DNA of 64,000 nucleotides from contig NZ_LJRO01000508.1 of NCBI RefSeq assembly GCF_001401155.1, forward strand, positions 39,354-103,353, given 5' to 3'. A program made the position numbers and the translations under genes. Source of the stretch: Pseudomonas tremae. GTDB taxonomy: Bacteria; Pseudomonadota; Gammaproteobacteria; Pseudomonadales; Pseudomonadaceae. How positions within the stretch are numbered: the stretch's first letter is position 1; each line of letters begins with the position of its first letter. Shown here in pieces: positions 16,420-25,243 of the stretch. A model generated the notes under the pieces. The model did not search any database and was not told the DNA's origin. It saw nothing but the letters and a program-made list of their open reading frames with translations.

Positions 16420-17823
16420 TCAGACTTCTTCGGCTGTAGAGTTTTCTTCTGCCGGAGCGCTGGCTGCGTTTTCACGCGGCGGCACAGTTGCTTCAACCGG
16501 CCCGGCGCACAAGCGTTCGACAAACTGCTCAGCCTGATCCGCAAACTGCCCGAAGGTACGCAGCTCCTGATGCTTCAGATCGAGCAGATTACAGAGCGGT
16601 GACTTGTCTCGATCAAATACGTTGTCCCACAAGTAAAAGAACAACTTGCCGACGATATCGGTGCGCTCGATGTGATAGGAGGCTATGCCCACCTCAAACA
16701 CCGATAGGGTTTGCAGGTAGTCTTCGACAATCAGGCCCGTGTCATCGGACTTGTATTTCTTGCGGCTCCGATTGGAGCAGTAATAATCATTGGCCACACC
16801 AGAACCGGAGCGGATCGCGGTGAATTTCAGCTCGGCGCTTTTATCATAACCGCCATGCTTGAGAAGCCTTTGCTTGTCGGTTTCAGACAACTCTTCTGCC
16901 AGAAGCCTGTGCTGCTCGTCGAACGCTCTGCTCTCAGGCACACCGCTGATCATGTCGCCGAACTTGCTGGCGCTGGCTTCCAGTGCAGCCAGATGCGCCG
17001 GGTGGGCCTGAAGCAGGGTCTGTTTGTCGATTCTGCACTTGGCCTTTACAAACCAGGGGCCGACCAGTTTGTCATCCAGCCTGGGCGCAGTGCAGCGTTC
17101 ACGGATGAACCGGTTCAAGGCATTCACGAACGTCTGCCATGTCAAACCCCGCCCCCATGGCATAAGTGCATCGCGCTGTTCGGCGGGCACTTGAACAAAA
17201 CCTTCGGCACAAAACTCGAAATGCCAACGCCGCTTGAACGCCGAGTCCATGAAGAATATGGATTCATCACTGGTGTTCATGGTGCCGATCATGTGCAGGT
17301 TCGGCGGCAGGCACAGCTGCCGCAATTCCAGACAGGTTTGCAGCTTGTCGGTCAACTCAGGATAAGGCCAGGAATGACCGAGCACGCGTTCAAGCTCTGC
17401 TTTGAAAGCACATAACACCAGTTCGGAAACACTGATCTCGTAACTGGACCAGCCCGACTCATCGCGGTCCAGCAGTTGGAACACATCGCCGAATATTTCC
17501 GCGCAGTTGCCCCGGTTGATTTCATCCAGTAACAGCACAACGTTTTTCGGTGCCTGACCGGCAGAGTCTTGAAGCTGGTAAGCGAATGCCATCGCCAGCG
17601 CCCGGATGAAAGGACCTGCGTGAACGTGGTACTCGATTTGCCCACTCTTGTTGGTGGTAGGCAGCAGCCTTGCGACGAATTCGCCGTAACTGTAATCGGG
17701 ATGAAAGGTGAGCGGCACAATACGCGCCTTGTCCACGCCAAGTGCCAGTGCTTTTTCCGCTCGTGCCCGATGGCTTTTGCTGGTACCGGGCGGACCGAAA
17801 AGTATTGATTGGTGCTCAACCAT
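16420..17823 (-). CDS. McrB-like AAA+ ATPase/GTPase subunit
   Basis: A 467-residue motor protein. Walker A is GPPGTSKSH (Ser replaces the usual Gly of GTGKT), Walker B is VVLLLDEINRGN, and the McrB-family signature appears as MIGTMNTSDESI. Arg-rich FKRRWHFEF follows as in the family. The ATG at 17823 has AAGGAGAGG at good spacing; longer forms lack a ribosome site. With this start the Walker A lies near residue 10, so no N-terminal DNA-recognition domain is present, unlike E. coli McrB. Target recognition must lie elsewhere, perhaps in the McrC-like partner. Confidence 0.72.
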   Translation of the reverse strand: MVEHQSILFGPPGTSKSHRARAEKALALGVDKARIVPLTFHPDYSYGEFVARLLPTTNKSGQIEYHVHAGPFIRALAMAFAYQLQDSAGQAPKNVVLLLDEINRGNCAEIFGDVFQLLDRDESGWSSYEISVSELVLCAFKAELERVLGHSWPYPELTDKLQTCLELRQLCLPPNLHMIGTMNTSDESIFFMDSAFKRRWHFEFCAEGFVQVPAEQRDALMPWGRGLTWQTFVNALNRFIRERCTAPRLDDKLVGPWFVKAKCRIDKQTLLQAHPAHLAALEASASKFGDMISGVPESRAFDEQHRLLAEELSETDKQRLLKHGGYDKSAELKFTAIRSGSGVANDYYCSNRSRKKYKSDDTGLIVEDYLQTLSVFEVGIASYHIERTDIVGKLFFYLWDNVFDRDKSPLCNLLDLKHQELRTFGQFADQAEQFVERLCAGPVEATVPPRENAASAPAEENSTAEEV

Positions 17824-18105
17824 GAACGATGCCTCTCCTTGAACGAATGCCGGTGCCAGAACAGTCTCTCGATCTGGGGACTGCCTCACATCGCAGGCGT
17901 TGTCAGCCATGCAAACCCAGCGCAAAGTACCATCAAAGATCAATGGTTTGAATGGCCATGCGGTTACTGTATGACGGCTCGTGCGCCGGACTGCAAGGCA
18001 GTCGGCGCAAAACATTGCATCTACCCTTCGCTACCGTGGACTATGGCCGCTACGCTGCGCCTGCGTGATACCGAGAGCATTTGTCGCCCTGAAAGGAGTT
18101 CAGCC

Positions 18106-18504
18106 ATGCCATCCACCACCCGCCGTCGCGACCTGTATGTGTCATTGAAGTTGATTGTCTGCATTGCACTGGGCATCTGGCTGGGCGCAATGGCTGTTTT
18201 TTTCACGGGTATGCTGTACTTCAAGAACTTGCCGCCCGCGCAAAGCCAGGCGCTGGAAAATGCTGCCGCGCAACTGACCGCCCCGCCCGCGCAGAAAACC
18301 ACCCCGCCGTCTGAGCCGGAAACTGAAATGTTCCGCAAATACGAGCAAAGCCTGCGTGAAAGCGAGGCCCGGCAGGCCCGCGAGCAGGTTCAGGAACAAC
18401 AGCAGCGCACGTTCAGCCGCTCCAAGTGTGACTTCTGGATACAGCAGGATCGCACCGCTCCGAGCGAGAAAAGTCGTGCGAGCATCGATCAATATTGTGG
18501 ATAA
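18106..18504 (+). CDS. Small membrane-anchored protein of unknown function
   Basis: I do not recognise this 132-residue protein. Residues 1-10 are basic, then one membrane helix (about 14-37) is followed by a Pro/Ala/Glu-rich segment and a charged, probably coiled-coil region rich in Glu, Gln and Arg (residues 70-110). The end has two Cys (SKCDFW and the C-terminal DQYCG) that could pair. AAAGGAG lies 7 nt before the ATG. The gene ends 3 nt before the GreA/GreB-like gene, so both form one operon. It diverges from the McrBC pair. Confidence 0.7.
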   Translation: MPSTTRRRDLYVSLKLIVCIALGIWLGAMAVFFTGMLYFKNLPPAQSQALENAAAQLTAPPAQKTTPPSEPETEMFRKYEQSLRESEARQAREQVQEQQQRTFSRSKCDFWIQQDRTAPSEKSRASIDQYCG

Positions 18505-18507
18505 CTC

Positions 18508-18990
18508 ATGAACAAGCAGGACGTGTTGCAGCTGATCATCGATAAACTGGAAATTGATCTGGACGTTGCGCAGCGGGCTGCGCAGACCGCTTACGAAACG
18601 GCTACCCACGAAGAAAACATCGCTGAAAACAAATACGACACGCTGGGCCTGGAAGCCTCTTATCTGGCAACTGGCCAGGCACGACGGGTAGAGGAAATAC
18701 GCCAGTCACTGACGCTTTATCAGAAGTGGTCACTCAAACCTTTCGATGAATCGCGAGGCATTCAGACCGGTGATCTGATAATCGTCGAAGCCCAGGGCGG
18801 GCAGACTCACTACCTGTTTCTGGGGCCGGATGCTGCAGGCCTGAAGGTCAGCGCGGGCGACCAGTTAATCACGGTGATCACCGCACGCGCGCCACTGGGG
18901 CAAAGCTTGTTGGGCAAATTCGAAGACGATGCCGTACAGATTGTCATCAACGGCACAGGACAATCCTACGAGATTACACAAACGTTGTGA
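18508..18990 (+). CDS. GreA/GreB-family transcription factor-like protein
   Basis: A 160-residue protein that resembles the GreA/GreB/Rnk class. An N-terminal helical region (residues 1-65, including EENIAENKYDTLGLEASYL) precedes a C-terminal FKBP-like half with GDLIIVEAQGG, LFLGPDAAG and the APLGQSLLGKFEDDAV block seen at the end of Gre factors. The N-terminal arm is shorter and less regular than in GreA, so RNA-cleavage stimulation is not assured. It may bind RNA polymerase in another way. It is the second gene of an operon with a small membrane protein. Confidence 0.65.
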   Translation: MNKQDVLQLIIDKLEIDLDVAQRAAQTAYETATHEENIAENKYDTLGLEASYLATGQARRVEEIRQSLTLYQKWSLKPFDESRGIQTGDLIIVEAQGGQTHYLFLGPDAAGLKVSAGDQLITVITARAPLGQSLLGKFEDDAVQIVINGTGQSYEITQTL

Positions 18991-19113
18991 CAAAGCGGCC
19001 ATCTGCGGGGTTGCCCGCGCCGAGTTTTTATGGGTAAGGTGGGCCGTCGCTACAACCAGCGCAACCGGGGCTACATCAAAGCGAACAAGGACTAACACCC
19101 AAGGAGATTTTTC

Positions 19114-19320
19114 ATGACAAACGTCATCGCATTCCCTGACGCCCATGAACGTGATCGCCTGAAGTCCAGTCAAGATCCGGCGTTGAGGTACCTGAACAAG
19201 AAAGAGCGACAACTGATCGACCAACTGCGTTCGACCAGCCATGCGGGACGCCAGTACGTTTACGACTACGCAAGCATCATGCACCTGTCCAGGCCGCTAT
19301 ACCCTGAACCTGTGGATTGA
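19114..19320 (+). CDS. Small hypothetical protein (68 aa)
   Basis: Unrecognised protein with no signal peptide or membrane helix. It is hydrophilic, with a basic centre (YLNKKERQLIDQLRSTSHAG) likely to be helical and a Pro-rich end. CAAGGAGA is well placed before the ATG, which supports translation. It follows the GreA-like gene by 123 nt on the same strand and could be cotranscribed. Conservation cannot be judged from here. Confidence 0.6.
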   Translation: MTNVIAFPDAHERDRLKSSQDPALRYLNKKERQLIDQLRSTSHAGRQYVYDYASIMHLSRPLYPEPVD

Positions 19321-19342
19321 CTGCACTCCGTACAGCCTGACC

Positions 19343-19374
19343 GTGAGCTGCACCGATACGCCGGCGCAGCTCAC
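19343..19374. terminator. 9-bp hairpin between convergent genes
   Basis: GTGAGCTGC (19343-19351) and GCAGCTCAC (19366-19374) pair perfectly around a 14-nt loop. It sits between the stops of the small hypothetical gene and the permease. No T-run follows on either strand, so the role is tentative. Confidence 0.4.
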
Positions 19375-19380
19375 AGAGGT

Positions 19381-20658
19381 TCAGCGTGTCAGCGAAAAGA
19401 TCAGTGCCGAGATAGCCACCAAACCGGCGGCAATTACAAAATAGTTGGACCATGCGCCTGCATACTTTCGCATGGCCGGCACTTTGTAGATCGCATACAT
19501 CGGCATCAGGAACAGCAGCGCCGAAATAACCGGCCCGCCCAGCGTTTCGATCATGCCCAGGATGCTCGGGTTAAGCGTTGCCACCAGCCAGCACACTACC
19601 AGCATGAACATCGCAGTCATCCGGTCCAGAGCCTTGGGGGCCGGACGACGACCGGATTTCAAAACCAGCCCTTTCAGACCCTCGCTGGCACCGATGTAGT
19701 GCCCGAGGAACGACTTGGAGATGGCCACGAACGCAATCAGCGGCGCGACAAAAGCGATTGTCGGGTTATTGAAGTGGTTGGCCAGGTAAGACAGGATCGA
19801 GATGTTCTGCGCCTTGGCTTCGGCTAACTGGGCTGGTGAAAGGGTCAGTACGCAGCTGAAGACGAAAAACAGCACCATCACCACCATCAGGCCGTGAGCA
19901 CGAGCCAGAATCTGCGAACTGCGCACCTCAGCGTTCTCGCCGTACTGACGTTTCTGGTCTACCGCGAAGGCAGAGATGATCGGTGTGTGGTTGAAGGAAA
20001 ACACCATCACCGGGATAGCCAGCCACAGGGTCGGCAGAAATGCCGAGGGCTCAGGCAAGGTGGTCGCGGTGCTCAGGATACCGCCGGTCCAGTGCGGAAT
20101 GAGGAATACCGCAAGGAACAGCAGCGCGACGATAAACGGGTAAACCATCAAGCTCATGGCCTTGACGATGAATCGCTCGCCACACCGCACTACGGCCAGC
20201 AAACCCATGATCAGCACAAAAGCCAGCACCGCACGTGGGGGCGGCATTACGTGCAACTGATGCTCGAGAAAACTGCCTACGGTGTTGGTGAGTGCGACGC
20301 TGTAGATCAGCAGAATCGGAAAGATTGCAAAGAAGTACAGCAAGGTGATCATCGCGCCAGCGCCCTTGCCGAAATGCTGCTCGACCACTTCTGTGATATC
20401 GGCCCCTTCGCGTCCGGACAGCACGAACCGGGTCAAGCCACGGTGCGCGTAGAACGTCATCGGGAATGCCAGCAATGCCAAGGCCATGAGTGGCCAGAAA
20501 CCGCCAATGCCTGCATTGATGGGTAGAAACAGAGTACCTGCGCCGATGGCGGTACCGAACAATCCGAGCATCCAGGTGGTGTCATTACGATTCCAAGAGG
20601 CGATGCTCTCGGGAGCTACGTCCAGACGTTCTACGACGCCATTAGCCTGATCATTCAT
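19381..20658 (-). CDS. HAAAP-family amino acid permease, serine/threonine type
   Basis: A 425-residue inner-membrane transporter with about eleven hydrophobic helices. The opening WMLGLFGTAIGAGTLFLPIN is the hallmark of the hydroxy/aromatic amino acid permease family (SdaC, TdcC). PVMVFSFNHTPIISAF and the SKSFLGHYIGASEGL block also match. It probably imports serine or threonine with a proton; the exact substrate is inferred. The ATG at 20658 has GGAGAG 8 nt upstream, so it is preferred over an in-frame start ten codons earlier. Confidence 0.85.
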   Translation of the reverse strand: MNDQANGVVERLDVAPESIASWNRNDTTWMLGLFGTAIGAGTLFLPINAGIGGFWPLMALALLAFPMTFYAHRGLTRFVLSGREGADITEVVEQHFGKGAGAMITLLYFFAIFPILLIYSVALTNTVGSFLEHQLHVMPPPRAVLAFVLIMGLLAVVRCGERFIVKAMSLMVYPFIVALLFLAVFLIPHWTGGILSTATTLPEPSAFLPTLWLAIPVMVFSFNHTPIISAFAVDQKRQYGENAEVRSSQILARAHGLMVVMVLFFVFSCVLTLSPAQLAEAKAQNISILSYLANHFNNPTIAFVAPLIAFVAISKSFLGHYIGASEGLKGLVLKSGRRPAPKALDRMTAMFMLVVCWLVATLNPSILGMIETLGGPVISALLFLMPMYAIYKVPAMRKYAGAWSNYFVIAAGLVAISALIFSLTR

Positions 20659-20688
20659 CCGGTCGACTCTCCGTGGCCGGTTTATCAA

Positions 20689-21067
20689 AAAGGAAGACGC
20701 GTCGAAAAAGCGGGCAGTTCCGCGCCTCCCTCGAAAACAGCGCGGCAGATTCTCCGGGATTGGCAGCAGAAGTCAAAGGCTTGTAGGACAATACTTGCAA
20801 GGCGGCGATGTCTTTACGTTACGCACGCCTTGCATACCAAGGGCTGGCGATCAATTGTCCTTCTGTCGTGAGCCGTGCGTTTCTAGCCTTTCTGGCTTAT
20901 CCAGACGCCATCAACCGCCATCAACCGCCACACACTCAGGCACAGTTGCGCGTTATGCGAAAAAAACACCGAGCGATACCATCACCGCGCGAAGGCTCGG
21001 CCAGCGAGCTTTCAACTGCGAGCATGATCGCGCGCGCAGACCAAAGCCTTTCAAGAGCCAAAACAAA
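20689..21067. other. Intergenic region between divergent permease and TlpA-like genes
   Basis: About 380 nt with no gene I can support. It should carry both promoters. The short tandem repeat CGCCATCAAC occurs twice plus CGCCA at 20906-20930. Open frames here lack ribosome sites and family character. Confidence 0.5.
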
Positions 21068-21904
21068 ATGTTGAGTATCAATGCAGGCCCGTTCGCCATC
21101 GCGGTTTCACACGTGCTACTGCTGACGGCCCTTGTGCTGGCGACGCTGATAGAAGCCCGTTGCCTGCGCCATGTCGAACCCAAAAAGACAGCTGTATTCG
21201 GGCTGTTCATTCTTGGCCTCATCACTGCACGTGCGGCCTTCGTTGCTGCCTACTTCGCTGAGTACTGCGACGCGCCCTGGAAGGCGCTGGACATCCGGGA
21301 TAGCGGCTTTCTGGTCTGGCCGGGTGTTATCGGGGCCGTGATGGGCGGTTTGATCATCGGCTGGCGACACCCCAAGCGACGTCGTGCGCTAGCGTTGGGC
21401 CTCGGCACCGGGCTGCTCGTATGGCTGCTGGGCGGCCTGATTCTGAGCAGCTACCAACAGGGGGCGCCACTGCCCGAAACAACGCTGCTGGACACGACTG
21501 GCAAACCGGTCAGAGTCTCTGACTACCGAGGCAGGCCTATTGTCATAAACCTTTGGGCAACATGGTGCCCTCCGTGCAGAAGGGAAATGCCAGTGCTGCG
21601 AGATATGCAACTGGCGCGAACGGACATCGTATTCCTGTTCGTCAATCAAGCCGAAAGTGCCGATACAGTCAGCCGCTACCTGTCGACACAGGGCCTGCCG
21701 CTGCGCAACAGCTTACTTGACCCGGACGGGGAGTTTGCCCGGCAAGTCGGCTCGGTCGCGCTCCCGACTACACTGTTCTATTCGCCTGAAGGGCGCTTGA
21801 CGGGCAGCCATCTGGGTGAAATATCCAAGGCCAGCCTGATACATTATCTGGACATTCAAAACGGAAGTGGTTCGCAGGATTCGGTATCGACTGGCAATCA
21901 TTAG
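21068..21904 (+). CDS. TlpA-family disulfide reductase with membrane N-terminal domain
   Basis: A 278-residue protein in two parts. Residues 1-130 hold about four membrane helices, with a short ARAAFVAAYF...SGFLVWPG stretch reminiscent of prolipoprotein diacylglyceryl transferase. Residues 135-265 form a periplasmic thioredoxin domain with NLWATWCPPCRREMP (CPPC active site) and the cis-proline region VALPTTLFYSPEG. It probably keeps periplasmic thiols reduced or serves cytochrome c maturation. The open frame runs 91 codons further upstream, but family likeness starts at this ATG. A TetR regulator gene follows 76 nt later. Confidence 0.8.
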   Translation: MLSINAGPFAIAVSHVLLLTALVLATLIEARCLRHVEPKKTAVFGLFILGLITARAAFVAAYFAEYCDAPWKALDIRDSGFLVWPGVIGAVMGGLIIGWRHPKRRRALALGLGTGLLVWLLGGLILSSYQQGAPLPETTLLDTTGKPVRVSDYRGRPIVINLWATWCPPCRREMPVLRDMQLARTDIVFLFVNQAESADTVSRYLSTQGLPLRNSLLDPDGEFARQVGSVALPTTLFYSPEGRLTGSHLGEISKASLIHYLDIQNGSGSQDSVSTGNH

Positions 21905-21980
21905 CGAAAGCCTGCTGCATCGATTCACCTATCCATGTATAAATGCCCTGACACATTGGTCATCTCTGGAGACTCAGCGC

Positions 21981-22544
21981 ATGCGTTACGCGCTCGATCA
22001 TAAGGCCCAAACCCACCAACGCATCGTCAAGGAAGCGTCGATGCGCTTTCGGCGCGACGGCATTGGTGCTACAGGCTTACAACCTTTGATGAAAGCACTC
22101 GGCTTGACCCATGGCGGTTTTTACGCGCATTTCAAATCCAAGGATGATCTGGTCGAACAGGCATTGAATCACGCCCTCGACGAGGTAAAAGGAATCACCA
22201 GCGAAGTTTTCGCCAAACAGGACTCGCTCAGTGAATTCATTGATCTATATCTTTCTCTTGACAGTCGTGACGCACCGGATGGCGGATGCCCGTTACCGAG
22301 CATGTGCCTGGAACTGGGACATCGCGATCAACCCAGCGAGGTAACTGACAAGATCATTCTTCATTTGCTTGAGCTGTTCGACAAGGCACCTTCTGGTGAC
22401 AAATCCAGAAGCTTGCCAACATTGTCTACTCTGGTAGGTGGCTTGGTACTGGCGCGCAGCGCTTTCGACGACGCGTTGTCGAAACGCATTCTTGACGAGA
22501 CACGCGACTTCCTCAAACAGGAGCTGAGAAAAACCGCAAACTGA
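21981..22544 (+). CDS. TetR-family transcriptional regulator
   Basis: A 187-residue repressor-type protein. The N-terminal DNA-binding domain spans about residues 10-55, with GATGLQPLMKALGLTHGGFYAHFKSKDDLVEQAL as helix-turn-helix and following helix (positions 27-60). The C-terminal half is an all-helical ligand domain of the type seen in regulators of electrophile or drug response. GGAG lies 9-10 nt before the ATG at 21981; the longer frame upstream has no family character. Its target is not clear. It lies after the TlpA-like gene and ends at a strong bidirectional terminator. Confidence 0.88.
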   Translation: MRYALDHKAQTHQRIVKEASMRFRRDGIGATGLQPLMKALGLTHGGFYAHFKSKDDLVEQALNHALDEVKGITSEVFAKQDSLSEFIDLYLSLDSRDAPDGGCPLPSMCLELGHRDQPSEVTDKIILHLLELFDKAPSGDKSRSLPTLSTLVGGLVLARSAFDDALSKRILDETRDFLKQELRKTAN

Positions 22545-22599
22545 CACATTGAAGATGTGGACGTTGTCGCTGTATCAACGCTTATTTAACGATGCACCC

Positions 22600-22636
22600 A
22601 AAGACAGGCCGATCAATGATCGGCCTGTCTTTTTTC
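22600..22636. terminator. Strong bidirectional terminator
   Basis: AAAGACAGGCCGATC and GATCGGCCTGTCTTT form a perfect 15-bp stem with a 3-nt loop and a trailing T-run. It lies between the convergent tetR-type and comEA-like genes. Confidence 0.92.
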
Positions 22637-22651
22637 AGGCGCCTTTAATAC

Positions 22652-22993
22652 TTAGTTAACGGACAGCTTATCGCGGTTCCTGTCCAGAATGGCCTTGCCA
22701 ATGCCCTTTACTTCAATCAGCTCATCGACCGACGTGAACTCGCCGTTGGCGTCTCTGTACGCAACGATGGCATCGGCTTTGCTCTTGCCAATACCGGCCA
22801 GCTGCTTCTGGAGGGTTTGTGCATCGGCAGTGTTGAGATTGACCCGATCTTCGCGCTGCTCATGAACGACAGCGGGTGCTGCGTCCATGGTCATCATGGG
22901 CGGCGGCTGAGCCGGTTGTTGGGCGGCGCTGACCGCAACCGAGGCTGTGGTCAGCAAGGCAAAAACAAGAGAGCTGAAAAAAGGGGTTCGCAT
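22652..22993 (-). CDS. ComEA-like helix-hairpin-helix protein
   Basis: A 113-residue secreted DNA-binding protein. A signal peptide (residues 1-24, cut after VSA) is followed by a Pro/Met-rich spacer and a ComEA domain. That domain has VNLNTADAQTLQKQLAGIG and VDELIEVKGIGKAILDRNR, which are paired helix-hairpin-helix motifs. In other bacteria such proteins bind DNA in the periplasm during uptake. In Pseudomonas this gene follows wbpM, as here. The start at 22993 gives the signal peptide directly; the longer frame adds 8 residues. Confidence 0.85.
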   Translation of the reverse strand: MRTPFFSSLVFALLTTASVAVSAAQQPAQPPPMMTMDAAPAVVHEQREDRVNLNTADAQTLQKQLAGIGKSKADAIVAYRDANGEFTSVDELIEVKGIGKAILDRNRDKLSVN

Positions 22994-23151
22994 AGATGAA
23001 GCTCCATAGCAGTTCAAGGCAGCACTCCAAATGCTGTGCCTAAAACTTAAACCACTGTTTCTCTCGGGAAAAGAAACGGAGCATTGCGACCTGTTTCGAC
23101 ATCAATCAACGTATGTCTGCGCCTGACAAACCTCAGTAAAAGCGAGGGAAA

Positions 23152-25146
23152 TCACGGTTCTCCGCTGCGTTCCTGATACATCCAGTCAACGATTTCGCCT
23201 TCTGGTGTATAGCCGTTGACTGTTTCACGCAGTAATTGACGCACACTGTTGTAATCGTCCCGATCAACCGCATCCAGCAACTTTGTCAGGCGGCCTTTCA
23301 GCACATCCCATTGCAGGTAATCTTCGTTCGCACTCATGATCATCGGATGTTCGGTGGCGACGACGTTGTCTCCGATCAGCAGCTCTTCGTAGAGTTTCTC
23401 GCCCGGACGCAGCCCGGTAAACTCGATCGAAATGTCACCGTGCGGGTTCTTCTCGGAACGAATGGCCAGACCTGACAGGTGAATCATCTTTTCGGCAAGT
23501 TCGATGATCTTGACCGGCTCGCCCATGTCCAGAACGAACACATCACCGCCATGGCCCATGGAACCCGCCTGAATGACCAACTGGGCAGCCTCGGGGATAG
23601 TCATGAAGTAGCGGGTGATCTTCGGGTGGGTGACCGTCAGAGGTCCGCCTGACTGAATCTGCTTGTGAAACAGCGGTATCACCGAGCCTGACGACCCCAA
23701 CACATTGCCGAAGCGGACCATGGTGAAGCGGGTCTTGTTCACCTGATACACATTGGCCTTGTCGCCAAATATGACCGGCGCCGTTTCGCGACTCAGGGCC
23801 TGCAGTATCAACTCGGCAAGGCGCTTGGTGCTGCCCATTACGTTGGTCGGCCTGACCGCCTTGTCGGTAGAGATCAGGACAAAGTTGGAAACACCCGATT
23901 GCAAGGCCGCCTGGGCGGTATTGAGCGTACCGACCACGTTGTTGAGCACACCCTCGGCAATGTTGTGTTCGACCATCGGCACATGCTTGTAAGCGGCCGC
24001 GTGATAAACCGTGTCGACCCTCCAGGTTTTCATGATCGACAGCAGCTTGGGGTGGTTGCGTACTGAACCGAGAATGGGCAGCAACTTGACCGAAAGCGAT
24101 TCGCGCGCCGAACGCTGCTCAAGCTCGGAAAGAATGCTGTAAAGGTTGAATTCGCTGTGATCCAGCAACAGCAGCTGGGTGGGCTGCAGCAGGAGGATCT
24201 GGCGGCAGAGCTCTGAACCGATCGACCCGCCGGCGCCAGTCACCAGGACCGTCTTGCCCTTGATGCAATGCTCCAGCAGGTTGTCCCGCGCAGGTACCGA
24301 GTCACGTCCCAGAAGGTCGGCGATATCGACTTCCTGGAGGTCGTCCACCTTTACCCTGCCGGCCGCCAGATCCATGAAACCGGGAACACTTCGCACGTGA
24401 AGCGGGAAGCCTTCCAGAAAACCGAGAATTTCCCGACGCCGCCCACGTGATGATGATGGAATTGCCAGAAGAATCTCTTGAGCGCCGGTTGAATCTATCA
24501 TTCGCTGAATGTTTCGCGGCTTATAAACCTGAAGGCCTGAAATCACTCGATTGGAGATTGATTCGTCATCATCGATGAACGCCACGGGATGCATGAGGCG
24601 CCCCATGCGCAATGCAGCGACCAACTGATTACCAGCAGCACCGGCACCGTAGATGGCGACTTTTTGCAGACCATTGTCACTTTTGGCAAAGGGCACGTGC
24701 TGCGCTGCCGCAAACCAGTCACCGAGAAAATATTGGCGCATGGCAAGGCGTAGACCGCCGATCATGACCATGCTCAGCCACCAGTAGTTGAAGATGACCG
24801 AGCGCGGGACCAGTTGCTGATGGTTGCTGTAGACGTAAACCATGCACCCCAGTATCAGGGATGACATCGTGACCGCCTTGATGATCGCAATCAGGGCATC
24901 ATTGCCGAAATAGCGCATGACCGCCCGATACATGCCAAAACGGATAAACAGGGGAATGGCGGCGAGCGGCGCACTGATGAAAAGCCAGGTGTGTTTTTCC
25001 AGCGGGTTGATCAGTTCGTCGATACCCAGTCGCACGACAAACGCCATCCACAGAGCCAGCCAGACGAGCAGCACGTCGGCAGCAACCTGAATTATCCGTT
25101 TTTTGCGGCGGGGTAACGCCAGCAAACTGGACCGCAACCTACTCAT
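23152..25146 (-). CDS. wbpM: Nucleotide-sugar 4,6-dehydratase WbpM/CapD family
   Basis: A 664-residue membrane enzyme. Four N-terminal helices (residues about 15-130) precede a CoA-binding-like Rossmann domain (VAIYGAGAAGNQLVAAL near 170). The catalytic SDR domain follows, with VLVTGAGGSIGSELCRQ near 300 and LISTDKAVRPTNVMGSTKR, where Met replaces the usual Tyr (SMK type). It converts UDP-N-acetylhexosamines toward 6-deoxy sugars for O-antigen. ATG at 25146 follows an in-frame TTG, and I prefer the ATG. It closes the epimerase-wbpL-wbpM group. Confidence 0.93.
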   Translation of the reverse strand: MSRLRSSLLALPRRKKRIIQVAADVLLVWLALWMAFVVRLGIDELINPLEKHTWLFISAPLAAIPLFIRFGMYRAVMRYFGNDALIAIIKAVTMSSLILGCMVYVYSNHQQLVPRSVIFNYWWLSMVMIGGLRLAMRQYFLGDWFAAAQHVPFAKSDNGLQKVAIYGAGAAGNQLVAALRMGRLMHPVAFIDDDESISNRVISGLQVYKPRNIQRMIDSTGAQEILLAIPSSSRGRRREILGFLEGFPLHVRSVPGFMDLAAGRVKVDDLQEVDIADLLGRDSVPARDNLLEHCIKGKTVLVTGAGGSIGSELCRQILLLQPTQLLLLDHSEFNLYSILSELEQRSARESLSVKLLPILGSVRNHPKLLSIMKTWRVDTVYHAAAYKHVPMVEHNIAEGVLNNVVGTLNTAQAALQSGVSNFVLISTDKAVRPTNVMGSTKRLAELILQALSRETAPVIFGDKANVYQVNKTRFTMVRFGNVLGSSGSVIPLFHKQIQSGGPLTVTHPKITRYFMTIPEAAQLVIQAGSMGHGGDVFVLDMGEPVKIIELAEKMIHLSGLAIRSEKNPHGDISIEFTGLRPGEKLYEELLIGDNVVATEHPMIMSANEDYLQWDVLKGRLTKLLDAVDRDDYNSVRQLLRETVNGYTPEGEIVDWMYQERSGEP

Positions 25147-25243
25147 CAATTGTTTAATGCTCCGTTATGCTGCCGGTTGAACATCACTGGAACCGGCGCC
25201 TGAGAAACAACTACGTGTCTGAGACAACCGGAAACCCGCTTCG

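Noticed and set aside
15086..19320. Mobile element around the McrBC patch
   Set aside because: I saw no integrase, transposase, tRNA or direct repeats at the borders, so transfer is only a guess.
20906..20930. 10-bp tandem repeat CGCCATCAAC
   Set aside because: Only two and a half copies, in an intergenic region, with no symmetry; not enough to claim a regulatory site.
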